Shown: in pieces, positions 1-7,645 of the stretch
Numbering within the stretch: the stretch's first letter is position 1
Layout: each line of letters starts with the position of its first letter
Assembly: GCA_004151065.3 (NCBI GenBank)
Contig: NWUY0300055749.1
Span: 8,985 to 19,507, forward strand
From: Larix sibirica
Lineage: Eukaryota > Streptophyta > Pinopsida > Pinales > Pinaceae
Length of the DNA stretch: 10,523 nt
Direction of reading: 5' to 3'
The notes under the pieces: generated by a model
Told to the model about the DNA's origin: nothing
The model's database searches: none
What the model saw: only the letters and a program-made list of their open reading frames with translations
Position numbers and translations under genes: made by a program

Positions 1-149
1 GGAGGACATCCTGAGATACCACTATCTCTAATAGAAAGGAGGGCTGGAAGAGAGCCTTTGCCACCATTCTCAATGGAAAAGTTAATTGGGCCAATAAGAA
101 AGGTCATGGTAGTAGAGACGATGCCGCATGGAGTCAAAAGACATTCACT

Positions 150-191
150 TGTCACTATTGTGGCAAGGCAAGTCATCTAAAGAAGTTCCGT
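150..191 (+). pseudogene. Gag CCHC zinc knuckle of the copia remnant, last Cys lost
   Basis: The codons read C-H-Y-C-G-K-A-S-H-L-K-K-F-R. This is the retroviral-type knuckle C-X2-C-X4-H-X4-C, which binds zinc and packages RNA in the capsid, but the final cysteine position is CGT (Arg). A basic stretch follows up to the stop at 222. The change would destroy zinc coordination, in keeping with the other lesions of the element. Confidence 0.8.
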
Positions 192-329
192 GGAAAGAGG
201 TTGGCTAAACAAAAATCCAACTAGGGAGGGGCTCGACAGAAGGTTCATGTCGCAGCACATATAGAGGAGGAGTTAACCTTTTAGACATTCATGGATAAAG
301 ATGTAGCAGATAACCACAGGTCATGTGTT

Positions 330-365
330 TGGTACATTGACTTAGGTGCATGTCGCCATTAATAG
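330..365 (+). pseudogene. Aspartic protease active-site region of the copia remnant
   Basis: The reading W-Y-I-D-L-G-A-C-R-H at 330-359 matches the start of copia protease, where D-S/T-G is the catalytic triad of the aspartic protease that cleaves the polyprotein. The middle residue is Leu (TTA) instead of Ser/Thr, and two consecutive stops (360-365) follow. The rest of the protease continues in another frame from about 376, where G-G-G-E-E-Y at 421-438 is readable. Confidence 0.8.
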
Positions 366-720
366 ACAGGACTAGTTCATGGAGTACACTCCTAGTGTCT
401 CTAAAGATTTAGTGATCTTAGGTGGTGGTGAAGAGTACATGATTGTTGGGAAAGGAAATGTTTAAAGTTCCTTTGGAGGCAACATGCTCATTTTCGTTAA
501 TGTGCATTATCTACTAGATATCGAACATAATATTCTTTTAGTTAGTTAGTACCCCCAACTTGGTGTCAACTTTAGCAATCGCAAACAATATCTAGTTGAC
601 AAGGAGACTCAGAAGACCATTGCTCATTGTGTGGAGGATCATGGACTATTTAGACTAGTTGACATTGGACAAGTCAAGGAGCATGCTTTGGCAACCAAGA
701 GTGCATCCAACATCAATACA

Positions 721-840
721 CTTTGGCATCAACAGTATGGGCACCTCAACCTCACCTACCTCATTTAGTTGGCTCGAAAGAATATGGTAGAAGGACTTTC
801 AGATATTCATTAGAAGACTTAGGGAGTATGCGGAGCTTGC
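721..840 (+). pseudogene. GAG-pre-integrase / HHCC zinc-binding domain of the copia remnant
   Basis: The frame starting at 721 gives L-W-H-Q-Q-Y-G-H-L-N, and about 28 residues later C-G-A-C. This forms the H-X4-H...C-X2-C zinc-binding set (His codons at 727 and 742, Cys codons at 829 and 838) typical of the integrase N-terminus in copia elements. All four ligands are present, but three TAG stops (766, 811, 820) interrupt the domain. Confidence 0.85.
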
Positions 841-1216
841 GAAGCACAAAAGCAACACATAATGCCATTTGACGAAGGAAAAGCTTGGAGAGTGGCCAAA
901 GTCCTTCAGTTGGTTCATGTAGACATTTGTGGACCAATGAAGATAGCATAAATCACCTATATCAGGTATTTCCTTCTTTTTGTTGATGACTATAGTAGGA
1001 AGACGTGGGTGTTTTTTTGAAGTTAAAATCCAAAGTGTTTAAAGAGTTTCAAAATTTTAAAGCATTAGTAGAAAAATAGTTTGATTGTCCTATAATCACT
1101 TTTAGGTCTGATTATGGTGGAGAATTTTGCTCCAAAGACTTCAAACATTTTTTCCTAATTATGGGATCGAAAAACAGTGCACTACACCATGCACTCTATT
1201 ACAACGTCATTTAGAA
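841..1216 (+). pseudogene. Integrase catalytic core (RVE fold) of the copia remnant, truncated
   Basis: The core opens with H-V-D-I-C-G-P (Asp codon at 922), runs through F-L-L-F-V-D-D-Y-S-R at 970-999, and shows the second catalytic motif S-D-Y-G-G-E-F at 1107-1127 (Asp codon at 1110). The spacing suits the D,D-35-E triad of copia integrases, enzymes that insert the cDNA copy into the host chromosome. N-Y-G-I-E at 1157-1171 and T-T-P at 1181-1189 follow in a shifted frame. The third catalytic residue cannot be placed safely: a GAA at 1214 is near the expected position but the surroundings have diverged. Stops at 949 and 1077 and two frameshifts disable it. Confidence 0.85.
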
Positions 1217-2957
1217 CCTATGTGTAAAAGTCTTAATCCACTAGTGCTACCAAGTGCAACTTCGAAAGAGAGCACCACTGTCACCTCAATGCTAACTTCC
1301 CATGTTTTAGACAAGCTCTCAACATCAAGGGAGGCTTCCCTATGGGTTGAATCGATTGAAATTTAAAAAGAGTCAAAGGAAAACACAACTTAGCTTAAGG
1401 TGTATGATGTGTATTATTAAGTTAATCTTTCCAAAATATTAACCATGTAAAATATTTAATAGCACAATAGCACATTAAATCAAATACTTGAAAGAAATTG
1501 CTTAAAGATGTAAAGTAAGAGAAACCATGAACATTTAGCAAGAACAATTATGTAAAGAAATGATAGCGATAAATCACAAGTCTTGGAAGTAAAGTCTGGT
1601 TAAGCCAGTGGGTTTATTGCCATAAAGAGGAATACATCCACAAGTGAAATTGCATATGAGACAAATTATGAAGTGTATGTCTTAACTAGATTATGAATTG
1701 GCCCTTGAGAGAATTCTTTGAAAAAAGGAGTCACTCAAGGTAACTTACTATGAGATATTCTAGGCTTATTAAAGTGATGAAAATCACTTATACAAGTCTG
1801 GAACTTAAATCTGATTAGTTAATGTGCCAATACTTCAAGTTAATAATCAAAATGTTATTGCTTCATTACATCCATGATCCATAAGATGAAAATAACATCA
1901 AGAGCGTTTGCAGTAGAATGGTGAGATAAGTTGCACAAAAGAAATTCCAGAATCTAAAGATGCACTTAATCAATAGTTATTTCAGATTTGGCATATCATA
2001 TTAAACCATTAATCATGTTAGGAATTCCCAAAATTATAAAGTGAAATTGTTTAGCAAATCTACTTGGGGAAATATAAGATAAAAACTAGCATTTACTAAA
2101 TAAAGCACTTGAAGTTTCTTACTGTTATAAGGAACTTATTGTTACTAAAAATAAAAGAAACCTTTAAAAAGCCAGAATTACTAGCTTGCTGTCATATGGT
2201 GTTTATAGTAGTGAAATGAGCAAGAAAACGTAAGAAAATTTCAGATTTAACCCATAAATTAATTGCATAAAATTTAAGCACCTTAAGACTAAAATTTTCG
2301 ATGGTAGATTGCTTAGAAACTTTCCAGAAATAGAAGATGTTTGCTGTAATATTTTCCATAATCAATAAAATGCAGAATTTAGCCAATTTAGACCACTAAA
2401 ACAACAATAAAAATTGGATTAGTAACCCATAAATTTTAGTGATCTATCTAGCATGAAACCCTTTAACAAATATAAACTTTAAGATCTACTAGGGTTGTTT
2501 TTATCTCTAATTCTGCAGTAAAACAAATGAAACTAAATGAAAATAAAATTTAGATTTAGCAAGCTTTTAGAAAGATAAGAAAGCAAGAGAAATTTACCTA
2601 AGATTGAGCAGGGTGATAGATTGAAATATTTTTGGAGTTTTTAGGTTTAGTTTTCATCCTTGAAACAAGGAAAAAAATAAAAATTTTAGGGTTTTTTCGT
2701 TGTATAAACGGAATCTAGTATTAATGCCTTCAATCCTTGGGAGAAATGGAGTCAATGGAGCATGAATACCTGCAAAAGAGTATGACAAATTTCCCCAAGC
2801 GTTAGGGTTCCTTGCAAAAAACCTTCCAAGGAAGTGTTACCTAGGCATACCCTAAGCAAACCTTCAGTTAACACTCTAGCTCATAGATCTAACATAGGGA
2901 CTATCCAAAAATGTTAAACAAATGAAAATAATGTTCAAAACTCTCAATAAAACCCCA
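1217..2957. other. AT-rich intergenic or intronic DNA, no recognisable gene
   Basis: Positions 1217-1366 stay open in the frame that follows the copia remnant, giving a Ser/Thr-rich tail I do not recognise. From 1367 to 2957 the DNA is AT-rich with stops in all frames; the only open frame of note is 64 codons on the minus strand (2192-2386), in low-complexity sequence. A small stem-loop lies at 1772-1789 (arms AAGTGAT and ATCACTT, loop GAAA). I see no LTR ends, terminal inverted repeats or RNA gene. Confidence 0.6.
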
Positions 2958-2969
2958 AGAGAGAGAGAG
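2958..2969. repeat. (AG)6 dinucleotide microsatellite
   Basis: Six uninterrupted AG units sit at the border between the AT-rich stretch and a more mixed-composition segment. Such short arrays often vary in length between individuals. Confidence 0.8.
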
Positions 2970-3656
2970 GCGCACCACCTAGTCAAGGTCAAATAGAAGT
3001 AGAAATGGTACAATACATCATGGGAGAGAGGAGCGCTCTCCTCAAATCATATGCCAAGTGGTAGACTCTAGAGGTGCCAACCCCAAGGTCAAAGCCTAGA
3101 GTATCCTCTCTAAAAGTAAGGAACAAGCCTCCCAATGTTCCCATGTGTGGGATGACTCACCCAAATCAGCTCTAGTGTCTCCCTCCATGGTCCAAAAGTG
3201 ATGTAGCAAAGGTTCAAATGTGGTGTAGCAAGGGTCTAGAAGCATCTCCAAGCTCTCACGGCTAATAGGAAGTGTCTCCATCATGAGAAAGAGGAATGAC
3301 CTCATGTAGGTGCTAGTATACATCATGTGCATGTTTCTCCAAGTGTAGCGCTTACCCTAATAACCATTAATATACCACATAAAGTGTGATATCATGTGTA
3401 GATAAGTAAATGTCCTAGTGCATAAGGGTTAAACCAACATAATTTAGGAAATGTTCTCAAATATGACAACAATACATGGAATTAAGTTACAGTCATAACC
3501 TTCTAACAACTCAATGACTTAATTAACCTCTACTCATCCAGTCTAACATCGGTGTGACTATAAAATCCTTATCAGATATGAGAGCCCTAAGTTAAGTTGC
3601 ATAGCCTAGGTTCCTAAAGTATGTGAGGTTAAATTAACCATCATAGGAATTGAGTG
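2970..3656. other. Non-coding stretch with a 22-bp imperfect tandem duplication
   Basis: No gene is recognised. Two imperfect 22-bp copies, 3198-3219 and 3220-3241, share the core TGTAGCAA and match at about 16 of 22 positions. The 78-codon minus-strand open frame at 3096-3332 has no family features. Composition becomes less AT-rich than in the preceding kilobase. Confidence 0.5.
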
Positions 3657-3878
3657 TTATAATAGGCCCGTTACCCCCTTTTCAGCAGGGGTGACTTTAA
3701 TCAGAGTTTTTGATGTGAGATTTGTGGTTTCACCATTGATCATGTGTTTGAGATCCTCCAACCTTGTCAAATGGTCCATGTGCTCAGTCGAAGACAATGC
3801 TCGTTCCTCTAGTGCTGTGATATTTCCTAACCTTCATTTAGTCTTAGCATGTTCTCTAGCGTGACGATATGTAAGCAT
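3657..3878 (-). pseudogene. Coding-like tract of unknown family, one internal stop
   Basis: On the minus strand an ATG at 3878-3876 opens a frame that runs 14 codons to a TGA at 3836-3834 and then continues open for 58 codons to TAA at 3659-3657. The product is hydrophilic and charged, with helix-like pieces such as A-L-E-E-R-A-L-S-S-T-E-H and L-T-R-L-E-D-L-K-H, and ends K-V-T-P-A-E-K-G-V-T. A GTAACG right after the Gly codon at 3677-3675 would make a good splice donor, so the tract could be an exon end. Amino-acid character, not length, is the argument for coding. It could be a retroelement gag start or a host exon fragment; I do not recognise the family. Confidence 0.35.
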
Positions 3879-3879
3879 G

Positions 3880-4242
3880 AGATGTTATATATATGCTCTA
3901 CGATAACTCATAAACTTAAACTGTTGTTCGTCTCTTATTCTAACCTTAGTACAAGGTTAATGTGTACCTTGGTGAACTAAGTCAAGCGATTTGCTCCAAT
4001 AAGTTTAAGAAACCCTAGTGATTCCAAGAACGAGAGAGATCAAGTACATAAGAAGATCCTAGAGGGATAGAGGGGAAGTGGTGTGCTCCTCTTGATCACA
4101 TCTCTAATTACAAAAGTGATAAGAATGAGTATGTATGAGGGAATGATCATCTCCAATGTCTAGCTCACGAGAAGAAACTTGAGCATCTCACAAGAGCAAG
4201 CTCCAACAAAAACATCCTCCTTTCCTTGTATCAGTATAACTT
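3880..4242. other. Non-coding stretch, nothing recognised
   Basis: This segment lies between the minus-strand coding-like tract and the CTCCAAG-rich region. It has mixed composition and no open frame of note. If the tract at 3657-3878 is a real reading frame, this segment would be its 5' leader on the minus strand, but no splice or primer-binding signature was identified; I looked for the plant-retroelement initiator-tRNA primer site and did not find it. Confidence 0.4.
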
Positions 4243-4760
4243 CTCCAAGGGTTTCCTTATGACCCCTAGTGAATCACTCCAAGAAGACAAGTACGAAAGA
4301 GAAGAGTATGATGATGATGAATGAAAGGATTCTCTTCTTCCTCCATATATATAAGAGGCAAGAGAGGCCGATAATACATGTGGGACAATGCTTTTACAAG
4401 CTCACTCCAAGAGTACATATGTCGACCTCCAAGGTGATGTTGCTCACAAGCAAGGCTCCAATTGCAAGGGTGCTCCATGAGGTGTGTACAGTGCTTGTCC
4501 TACAGGCCTCCAAAGACTCCAACAATCCTCTGCTATTTATTCCATTGGGTCCATTTCACTTGCTTTAACATTGTTGCAACCCAGTTGTAAACAAACGAGC
4601 TCCAAGCCTCCAAGCAGGCATCCAAGCAACCTCCTCCAGGGTGGAAAATGCTCCTCCTCCTAAGTAAGGCATTCTCCAAGCAAGTAACCATCTCCATGTG
4701 GCCATCATGTGGAACGCTGTAGGGAAGAATATCATGCAAGCACCCAACTCAGGTCAAGCA
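4243..4760. repeat. CTCCAAG-rich degenerate repeat region
   Basis: The heptamer CTCCAAG occurs at 4243, 4277, 4405, 4427, 4600, 4608 and 4674, with further one-base variants (for example at 4508). Spacing is irregular, so this is a decayed repeat and not a clean tandem array. It also contains (ATG)4 at 4308-4319. The short open frames here on both strands come from the low-complexity composition and show no protein family. Confidence 0.55.
4345..4353. promoter_or_regulatory. Possible TATA element, either strand
   Basis: ATATATATA, flanked by AAGAGG on the plus side and by TGGAGG in minus-strand reading, resembles plant TATA boxes. On the minus strand it would lie about 470 bases upstream of the ATG at 3878 of the coding-like tract, a layout seen in LTR retrotransposon promoters. 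The palindromic core does not show direction, and no LTR ends were found, so this stays weak. Confidence 0.2.
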
Positions 4761-4780
4761 ACAACTGAGCAAGCCATATC

Positions 4781-4840
4781 CAATGTGCAAATCCATTACG
4801 GACCATCTCCCATGTGCAAATCCATCATGGACCATCCAGG
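4781..4840. repeat. Tandem duplication of a ~30-bp unit
   Basis: Two adjacent copies, 4781-4810 and 4811-about 4839, share TGTGCAAATCCAT and then GGACCATC. They differ by one inserted base near the start and a few substitutions. Confidence 0.75.
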
Positions 4841-4912
4841 GGCTGAACATACATCATGAACCCCAAATCTCGTGAAGCAACGCCAAACACGGTGTAAACA
4901 TTTTCGGAGTAA

Positions 4913-5225
4913 CCCTGGAAGCTAATGGCTTCTAAGTTCTAACCTTTCTATTTTCAAGCTAGTGGCTGTGGTTTGTTAAATTTCAGAAAATTGAAATTCT
5001 TGGTCTAGGTTTCATTGTATTAAAGACTTAAGATGCACAGATAAATGTAATATTATAGAGTTGGTCCCTGGAAGCTAATGGCTTCTAAGTTCTAACCTTT
5101 CTATTTTCAAGCTTGTGGCTGCGGTTTGTTAAATTTCAGAAAATTGAAATTCTTGGTCTAGGTTTCATTGTGTTAAAGACTTAAAAGTTAAGATGCACAG
5201 ATAAATGTAATATTATAGAATTGGT
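4913..5225. repeat. Tandem duplication, copies of 153 and 160 bp
   Basis: Copy 1 is 4913-5065 and copy 2 is 5066-5225; both begin CCCTGGAAGCTAATGGC and end TTGGT. They differ by four substitutions and a 7-bp insertion in copy 2 just before the shared TTAAGATGCACAG. A further CCCTG at 5226-5230 marks the start of what would be a third copy, so CCCTG stands at each junction. The high identity (about 97% outside the indel) points to a recent event. The unit has no coding potential that I can see; it lies upstream of the BTB exons and may be intronic. Confidence 0.95.
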
Positions 5226-5230
5226 CCCTG

Positions 5231-5783
5231 TCAAGAAAAATAAAAGCCCACCCTTCATATGGTAGTCCAATTATGAAAGTGACATATCAATGGGTTATGG
5301 GTTCCTCTTTAATTCTATGTCTATTTTGAAGGACATTTCTTGCTACCCTTCTATGGTGTACTAAATGTCACTTGGGTGCGTATGAAACATTCAAAATTTA
5401 CTACTGTTTGATGTGGCACAGACTTTTCACTACATTTACGAGGACAAGTACAACATATTTGTAGAAAAAAAATCAGAAGTGAAACCAGTGATGGGAAAGT
5501 TAGACTCTAAGTACTGTTAGTATGTCAACTGATTGAACTGCATTGTCTGTGTTAGACTCTAAGAACTGTTACTATGTTGACTGATTGAACTGCATTGTTT
5601 GTCTGGATGTTTCAACTTTTCAACTGTCTGTTTTGAATGCTGATATTGAGATTTGAAATCTCATAACCTTTATTTTTCTCTTTGCATTTAAAGCACTCAA
5701 TCTTTGCTTGCCTGTATTTAGGATCCTTTTTCCATCTCTTTTCCCACATAATTACCTAACATTCTAATGAAGAATGTATGCAG
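5231..5783 (+). other. Putative intron upstream of the BTB exons, with acceptor at 5782-5783
   Basis: No coding sequence is found here. The part next to the exon is T-rich (5690-5750) and carries branch-point-like CTAAC at 5756-5760, about 25 bases before the AG at 5782-5783, with a second candidate CTAAT at 5764-5768. This is a well-formed plant intron end. The beginning of the intron was not identified; no armadillo-repeat exon was found between the window start and here. Confidence 0.55.
5499..5602. repeat. 52-bp tandem duplication
   Basis: Copies 5499-5550 and 5551-5602 both start GTTAGACTCTAAG and end near CTGATTGAACTGCATTGT. They are the same length and differ at five positions. It lies in the putative intron upstream of the BTB exons, about 270 bases downstream of the larger 153/160-bp duplication. 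Confidence 0.95.
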
Positions 5784-5847
5784 GTATACTTGGGGGAAAG
5801 GTTTGTGAACAATGAGACTTTAGCAGACGTTCACTTTGTTATCGAAG
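5784..5847 (+). CDS. BTB/POZ domain exon (ARIA/ABAP1-like), first of two
   Basis: This 64-base exon follows a TGCAG acceptor and precedes a GTAATA donor. It encodes V-Y-L-G-E-R-F-V-N-N then T-L-A-D-V-H-F-V-I-E-G; the last Gly codon is split after its first base. T-L-x-D-V-x-F is the opening beta strand of a BTB domain, and the Y-L-G-E-x-x-V-N-N lead-in is what I recall from plant armadillo-repeat BTB proteins such as ARIA, an ABF2-interacting protein in abscisic acid signalling, and ABAP1. BTB domains dimerise and often serve as CUL3 ubiquitin-ligase adaptors. An in-frame ATG at 5778 also exists, but the acceptor and the family make an internal exon more likely. Subfamily assignment is from memory. 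Confidence 0.85.
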
Positions 5848-5984
5848 GTAATAAAGAATAAGTTTGATGCTTTTTTATAATTTAGGTCTTGTTGAATCAA
5901 TGAATTGGCGCATTGAGTTCAAGGGATGAGCTTGAGAAAGAGTGTAGTTTTTGATGTGGATCAACTTTCATTTTTTCAATGCAG
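5848..5984 (+). other. 137-bp GT-AG intron between the BTB exons
   Basis: Donor GG|GTAATA (GT at 5848-5849) and acceptor CAATGCAG (AG at 5983-5984) delimit the intron, which is AT-rich and has a T-rich tract just before the acceptor. Splicing joins a phase-1 junction inside a Gly codon. The retained intron shows that this is not a processed pseudogene. Confidence 0.85.
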
Positions 5985-6064
5985 GCAGACGATTTTATGC
6001 TCATAAAATTGCACTTCTTGCATCATCAGATGCATTTCGTGCCATGTTTGATGGTGGCTACAAG
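5985..6064 (+). CDS. BTB/POZ domain exon (ARIA/ABAP1-like), second of two
   Basis: The 80-base exon completes the split Gly codon and encodes R-R-F-Y-A-H-K-I-A-L-L-A-S-S-D-A-F-R-A-M-F-D-G-G-Y-K, ending in phase 0 at a GTATGC donor (GT at 6065-6066). F-x-A-H-K/R followed by L-x-x-x-S-x-x-F-x-x-M-F is the core BTB signature, the dimer-interface helix region. With the previous exon it makes 48 codons, roughly the first 40% of a BTB domain. There is no stop or frameshift, and codon-level conservation looks functional. The next exon, expected to continue the domain, was not found in the remaining 4.4 kb, so a very long intron or a truncated gene must be assumed. Confidence 0.9.
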
Positions 6065-6330
6065 GTATGCTTTGAATAACTTATTTTTTTCCCTGTCAGT
6101 TTGGGATATTGAAGCACTTATTTGAATTGGAATTGTGCTCTTTTAGAACTTGTGTTTTCTTAGAATGAATTTGAAATAGTTGCATTTTGTCTTCCTTGGC
6201 TGTTTTATGGTCAACATTGTCATTTTTTTGAACATCTTTTGCGATGTGTTGGTTTGAAGAATTTGCAAAATATCCAAGATCTATATGATGTTATCCATTT
6301 GCATACTACAGACATTTATTGCTTCACATA
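6065..6330 (+). other. Putative intron following the second BTB exon
   Basis: The segment is T-rich, as plant introns usually are, and starts at a consensus GTATGC donor. No BTB continuation is encoded. A possible acceptor, CACATAG, ends at 6331, just before the coding-like island described next, but that island does not read as BTB. Confidence 0.5.
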
Positions 6331-6473
6331 GGTTTGGGACCGGGTGGATGGTAGATTGGGCAGGGAGTTTTGGGAAGGCAAGGGAGAGGGCCCAAATTTT
6401 AGAGGATGGTACAGAGGATGGTGATGGCATAGTACGAGATATAGACCAAACCCTCCTTCTGCTGCCGAGAAAG
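6331..6473 (+). pseudogene. Short coding-like GC-richer island, family unknown
   Basis: In the frame with a codon start at 6332, after a CACATAG that could be a splice acceptor, the reading has many Trp, Gly and Arg residues (W-D-R-V-D-G-R-L-G-R-E-F-W, then F-R-G-W-Y-R-G-W), one TGA stop at about 6401, and then a basic tail R-Y-R-P-N-P-P. The alternative frame stays open from 6285 to 6476 as a 63-codon ORF with an acidic stretch (I-L-E-D-G-T-E-D-G-D-G) and stops soon after. The island is richer in G and purines than its AT-rich surroundings. I recognise no family. It could be a broken exon, an insertion, or chance purine-rich sequence. Confidence 0.25.
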
Positions 6474-6476
6474 TAA

Positions 6477-7490
6477 AATATAGAAAAAAGATCAATTGTT
6501 ATTGTTAATGAATAATATTAAGTCTCCAATAATACAATTCAACCTCTATTGACAATTTGAAATTCAAATAGTCCAATTCATATATTCGTAAATCATACAA
6601 TGGTGTAAGAACGGTGTTGTGTAGATGATCATATCCAAACCTTATTGCTCTAGAATGCAATACATTTTTTTCCTCTCAGTCAGCATTTCCCAACATAGCA
6701 AGTAAGTATTTCAAACTAACATGTACCTTGTGGTGTGTTATTATACGAATCTGCACCTAAAGGTGAACAGATTGGTGTGACAGCTGTAGGCAATTTAGCC
6801 ATGTCACTTGCTAAATGCCTTTATGTTTGGGCTGGTGCTTTTCCAGCCATATGGGGTGTCCTATGATGGTTGTATGCTGTTTATTCTGCATAAAATCTGC
6901 ATACAAACTTCAGAAATAAATTAGCACATAAGGATGCCATTAAAACACCATAAGATACCTGAGAACACAATAAAAATTGTAAATAAAAGTACAGAAATTG
7001 GGATAAGTGCCTTCATTTTTAGCAGTAAAGTTGGAAGTGAATGAAATAGAATGTGTATTACGTGGAAGGAATTGGAAACAAAGGCATGACAGTAGCAATA
7101 CTAGCACTGATTGTACAATTTACACAAAAAAAACCTCTAAAATTGAAAGAGCTGAATGCATAGAAGAATTTGTTTGATAAATCGACCATAGATATAATAT
7201 ATTAGGGGCTTCCCCTGTCAATCTCTAGCATGCAGTGAAGGATGTGTTGTCAAGTTTGAAAAGGATGAAGATGATGGTCACAAAGAGCACTTGAACCTGC
7301 AAAAGAGAATCCAATCCCACACACAAGACTCCCTTACTCATCTTTTCAAAAGTACGAAAGAAAAAATTCCCCATCCATGCACCCTAGATGTGTGAGATAA
7401 GTAAAGGATCAAAGTCCAAGTCAAACCCTTGCATAGTGTACTAACTTCCTCTCTGAATGGTGTGCTCCACTTGTAAACTTAGCCATAAAC
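6477..7490. other. AT-rich non-coding stretch with two adjacent hairpins
   Basis: No gene is seen. Two neighbouring stem-loops occur: arms AGGCAATTTAG (6788-6798) and CTAAATGCCT (6811-6820) pair over 10 bp with one bulged base, and arms GGCTGG (6830-6835) and CCAGCC (6843-6848) follow after 9 bases. They could be the remains of a small inverted-repeat element, but no target-site duplication was identified. Confidence 0.5.
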
Positions 7491-7642
7491 CATGCATTTC
7501 ATGCATGTAGAACTCAACCTTTTTAGTTCCAATTTAGATTAAGGCATGTGAACTCTCATGCATGTGAATATCCAAAGCAAGCAAACTCTCTTAATGCATG
7601 GAAATTCAAGACATGTGAGCTCCTCATGCATGCAAACATCCA
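7491..7642. repeat. CATGCA-rich segment with a ~33-bp repeat at 67-bp spacing
   Basis: The RY-type hexamer CATGCA or its complement TGCATG occurs at 7491, 7500, 7557, 7594 and 7625, with an outlier at 7376. Two longer copies, 7543-7574 and 7610-7642, share CATGTGA followed by CTC, then TCATGCATG and ATCCA. This suggests a decayed tandem repeat of about 67 bp. RY motifs are binding sites of B3-domain regulators (ABI3/FUS3/LEC2), but the repeat structure explains their density well enough without a regulatory role. Confidence 0.6.
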
Positions 7643-7645
7643 TTT

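Larger units (their letters stand above)
1..1216 (+). mobile_element. Degenerate Ty1-copia retrotransposon, gag end to integrase, 5' truncated by window
   Basis: Read in three successive frames, this stretch gives the C-terminal gag, protease, GAG-pre-integrase and integrase order of a Ty1-copia polyprotein, the arrangement that distinguishes copia from gypsy elements (integrase before reverse transcriptase). Frame runs: positions 3-365 in one phase, about 376-1017 in the next, 1017-1151 back in the first phase, and 1157-1216 in the third. Shifts therefore lie near 366-375, in the T run at 1012-1018, and in the T run near 1149-1156. In-frame stops are at 12, 222, 282, 360, 363, 463, 547, 766, 811, 820, 949 and 1077. 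Similarity fades after about 1216, so reverse transcriptase, RNase H and the 3' LTR are not seen. It is a dead fossil copy. The family assignment is firm; the exact lineage is not determined. Confidence 0.9.

Noticed and set aside
1561-1840. Weak similarity between segments near 1578-1620 and 1793-1835
   Set aside because: The shared AAGTCT...GG words are scattered and need gaps; I could not support a real repeat by eye.
2192-2386. Minus-strand 64-codon open frame
   Set aside because: It is AT-rich and hydrophobic by composition, with no start context or family signal.
4266-4747. Four open frames of 60-99 codons on both strands
   Set aside because: They overlap each other in a CTCCAAG-rich low-complexity region and show no domain, consistent codon pattern or splice context.
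5648-5662. Near-perfect 15-bp palindrome GAGATTTGAAATCTC
   Set aside because: The arms are separated by a single base, so it cannot form a useful hairpin, and such short palindromes arise often in AT-rich DNA.
5778-5783. ATG at 5778 as the start of the BTB protein
   Set aside because: ATGCAG sits exactly at a splice acceptor with a branch-point-like CTAAC upstream, and the family has long N-terminal sequence before this point.
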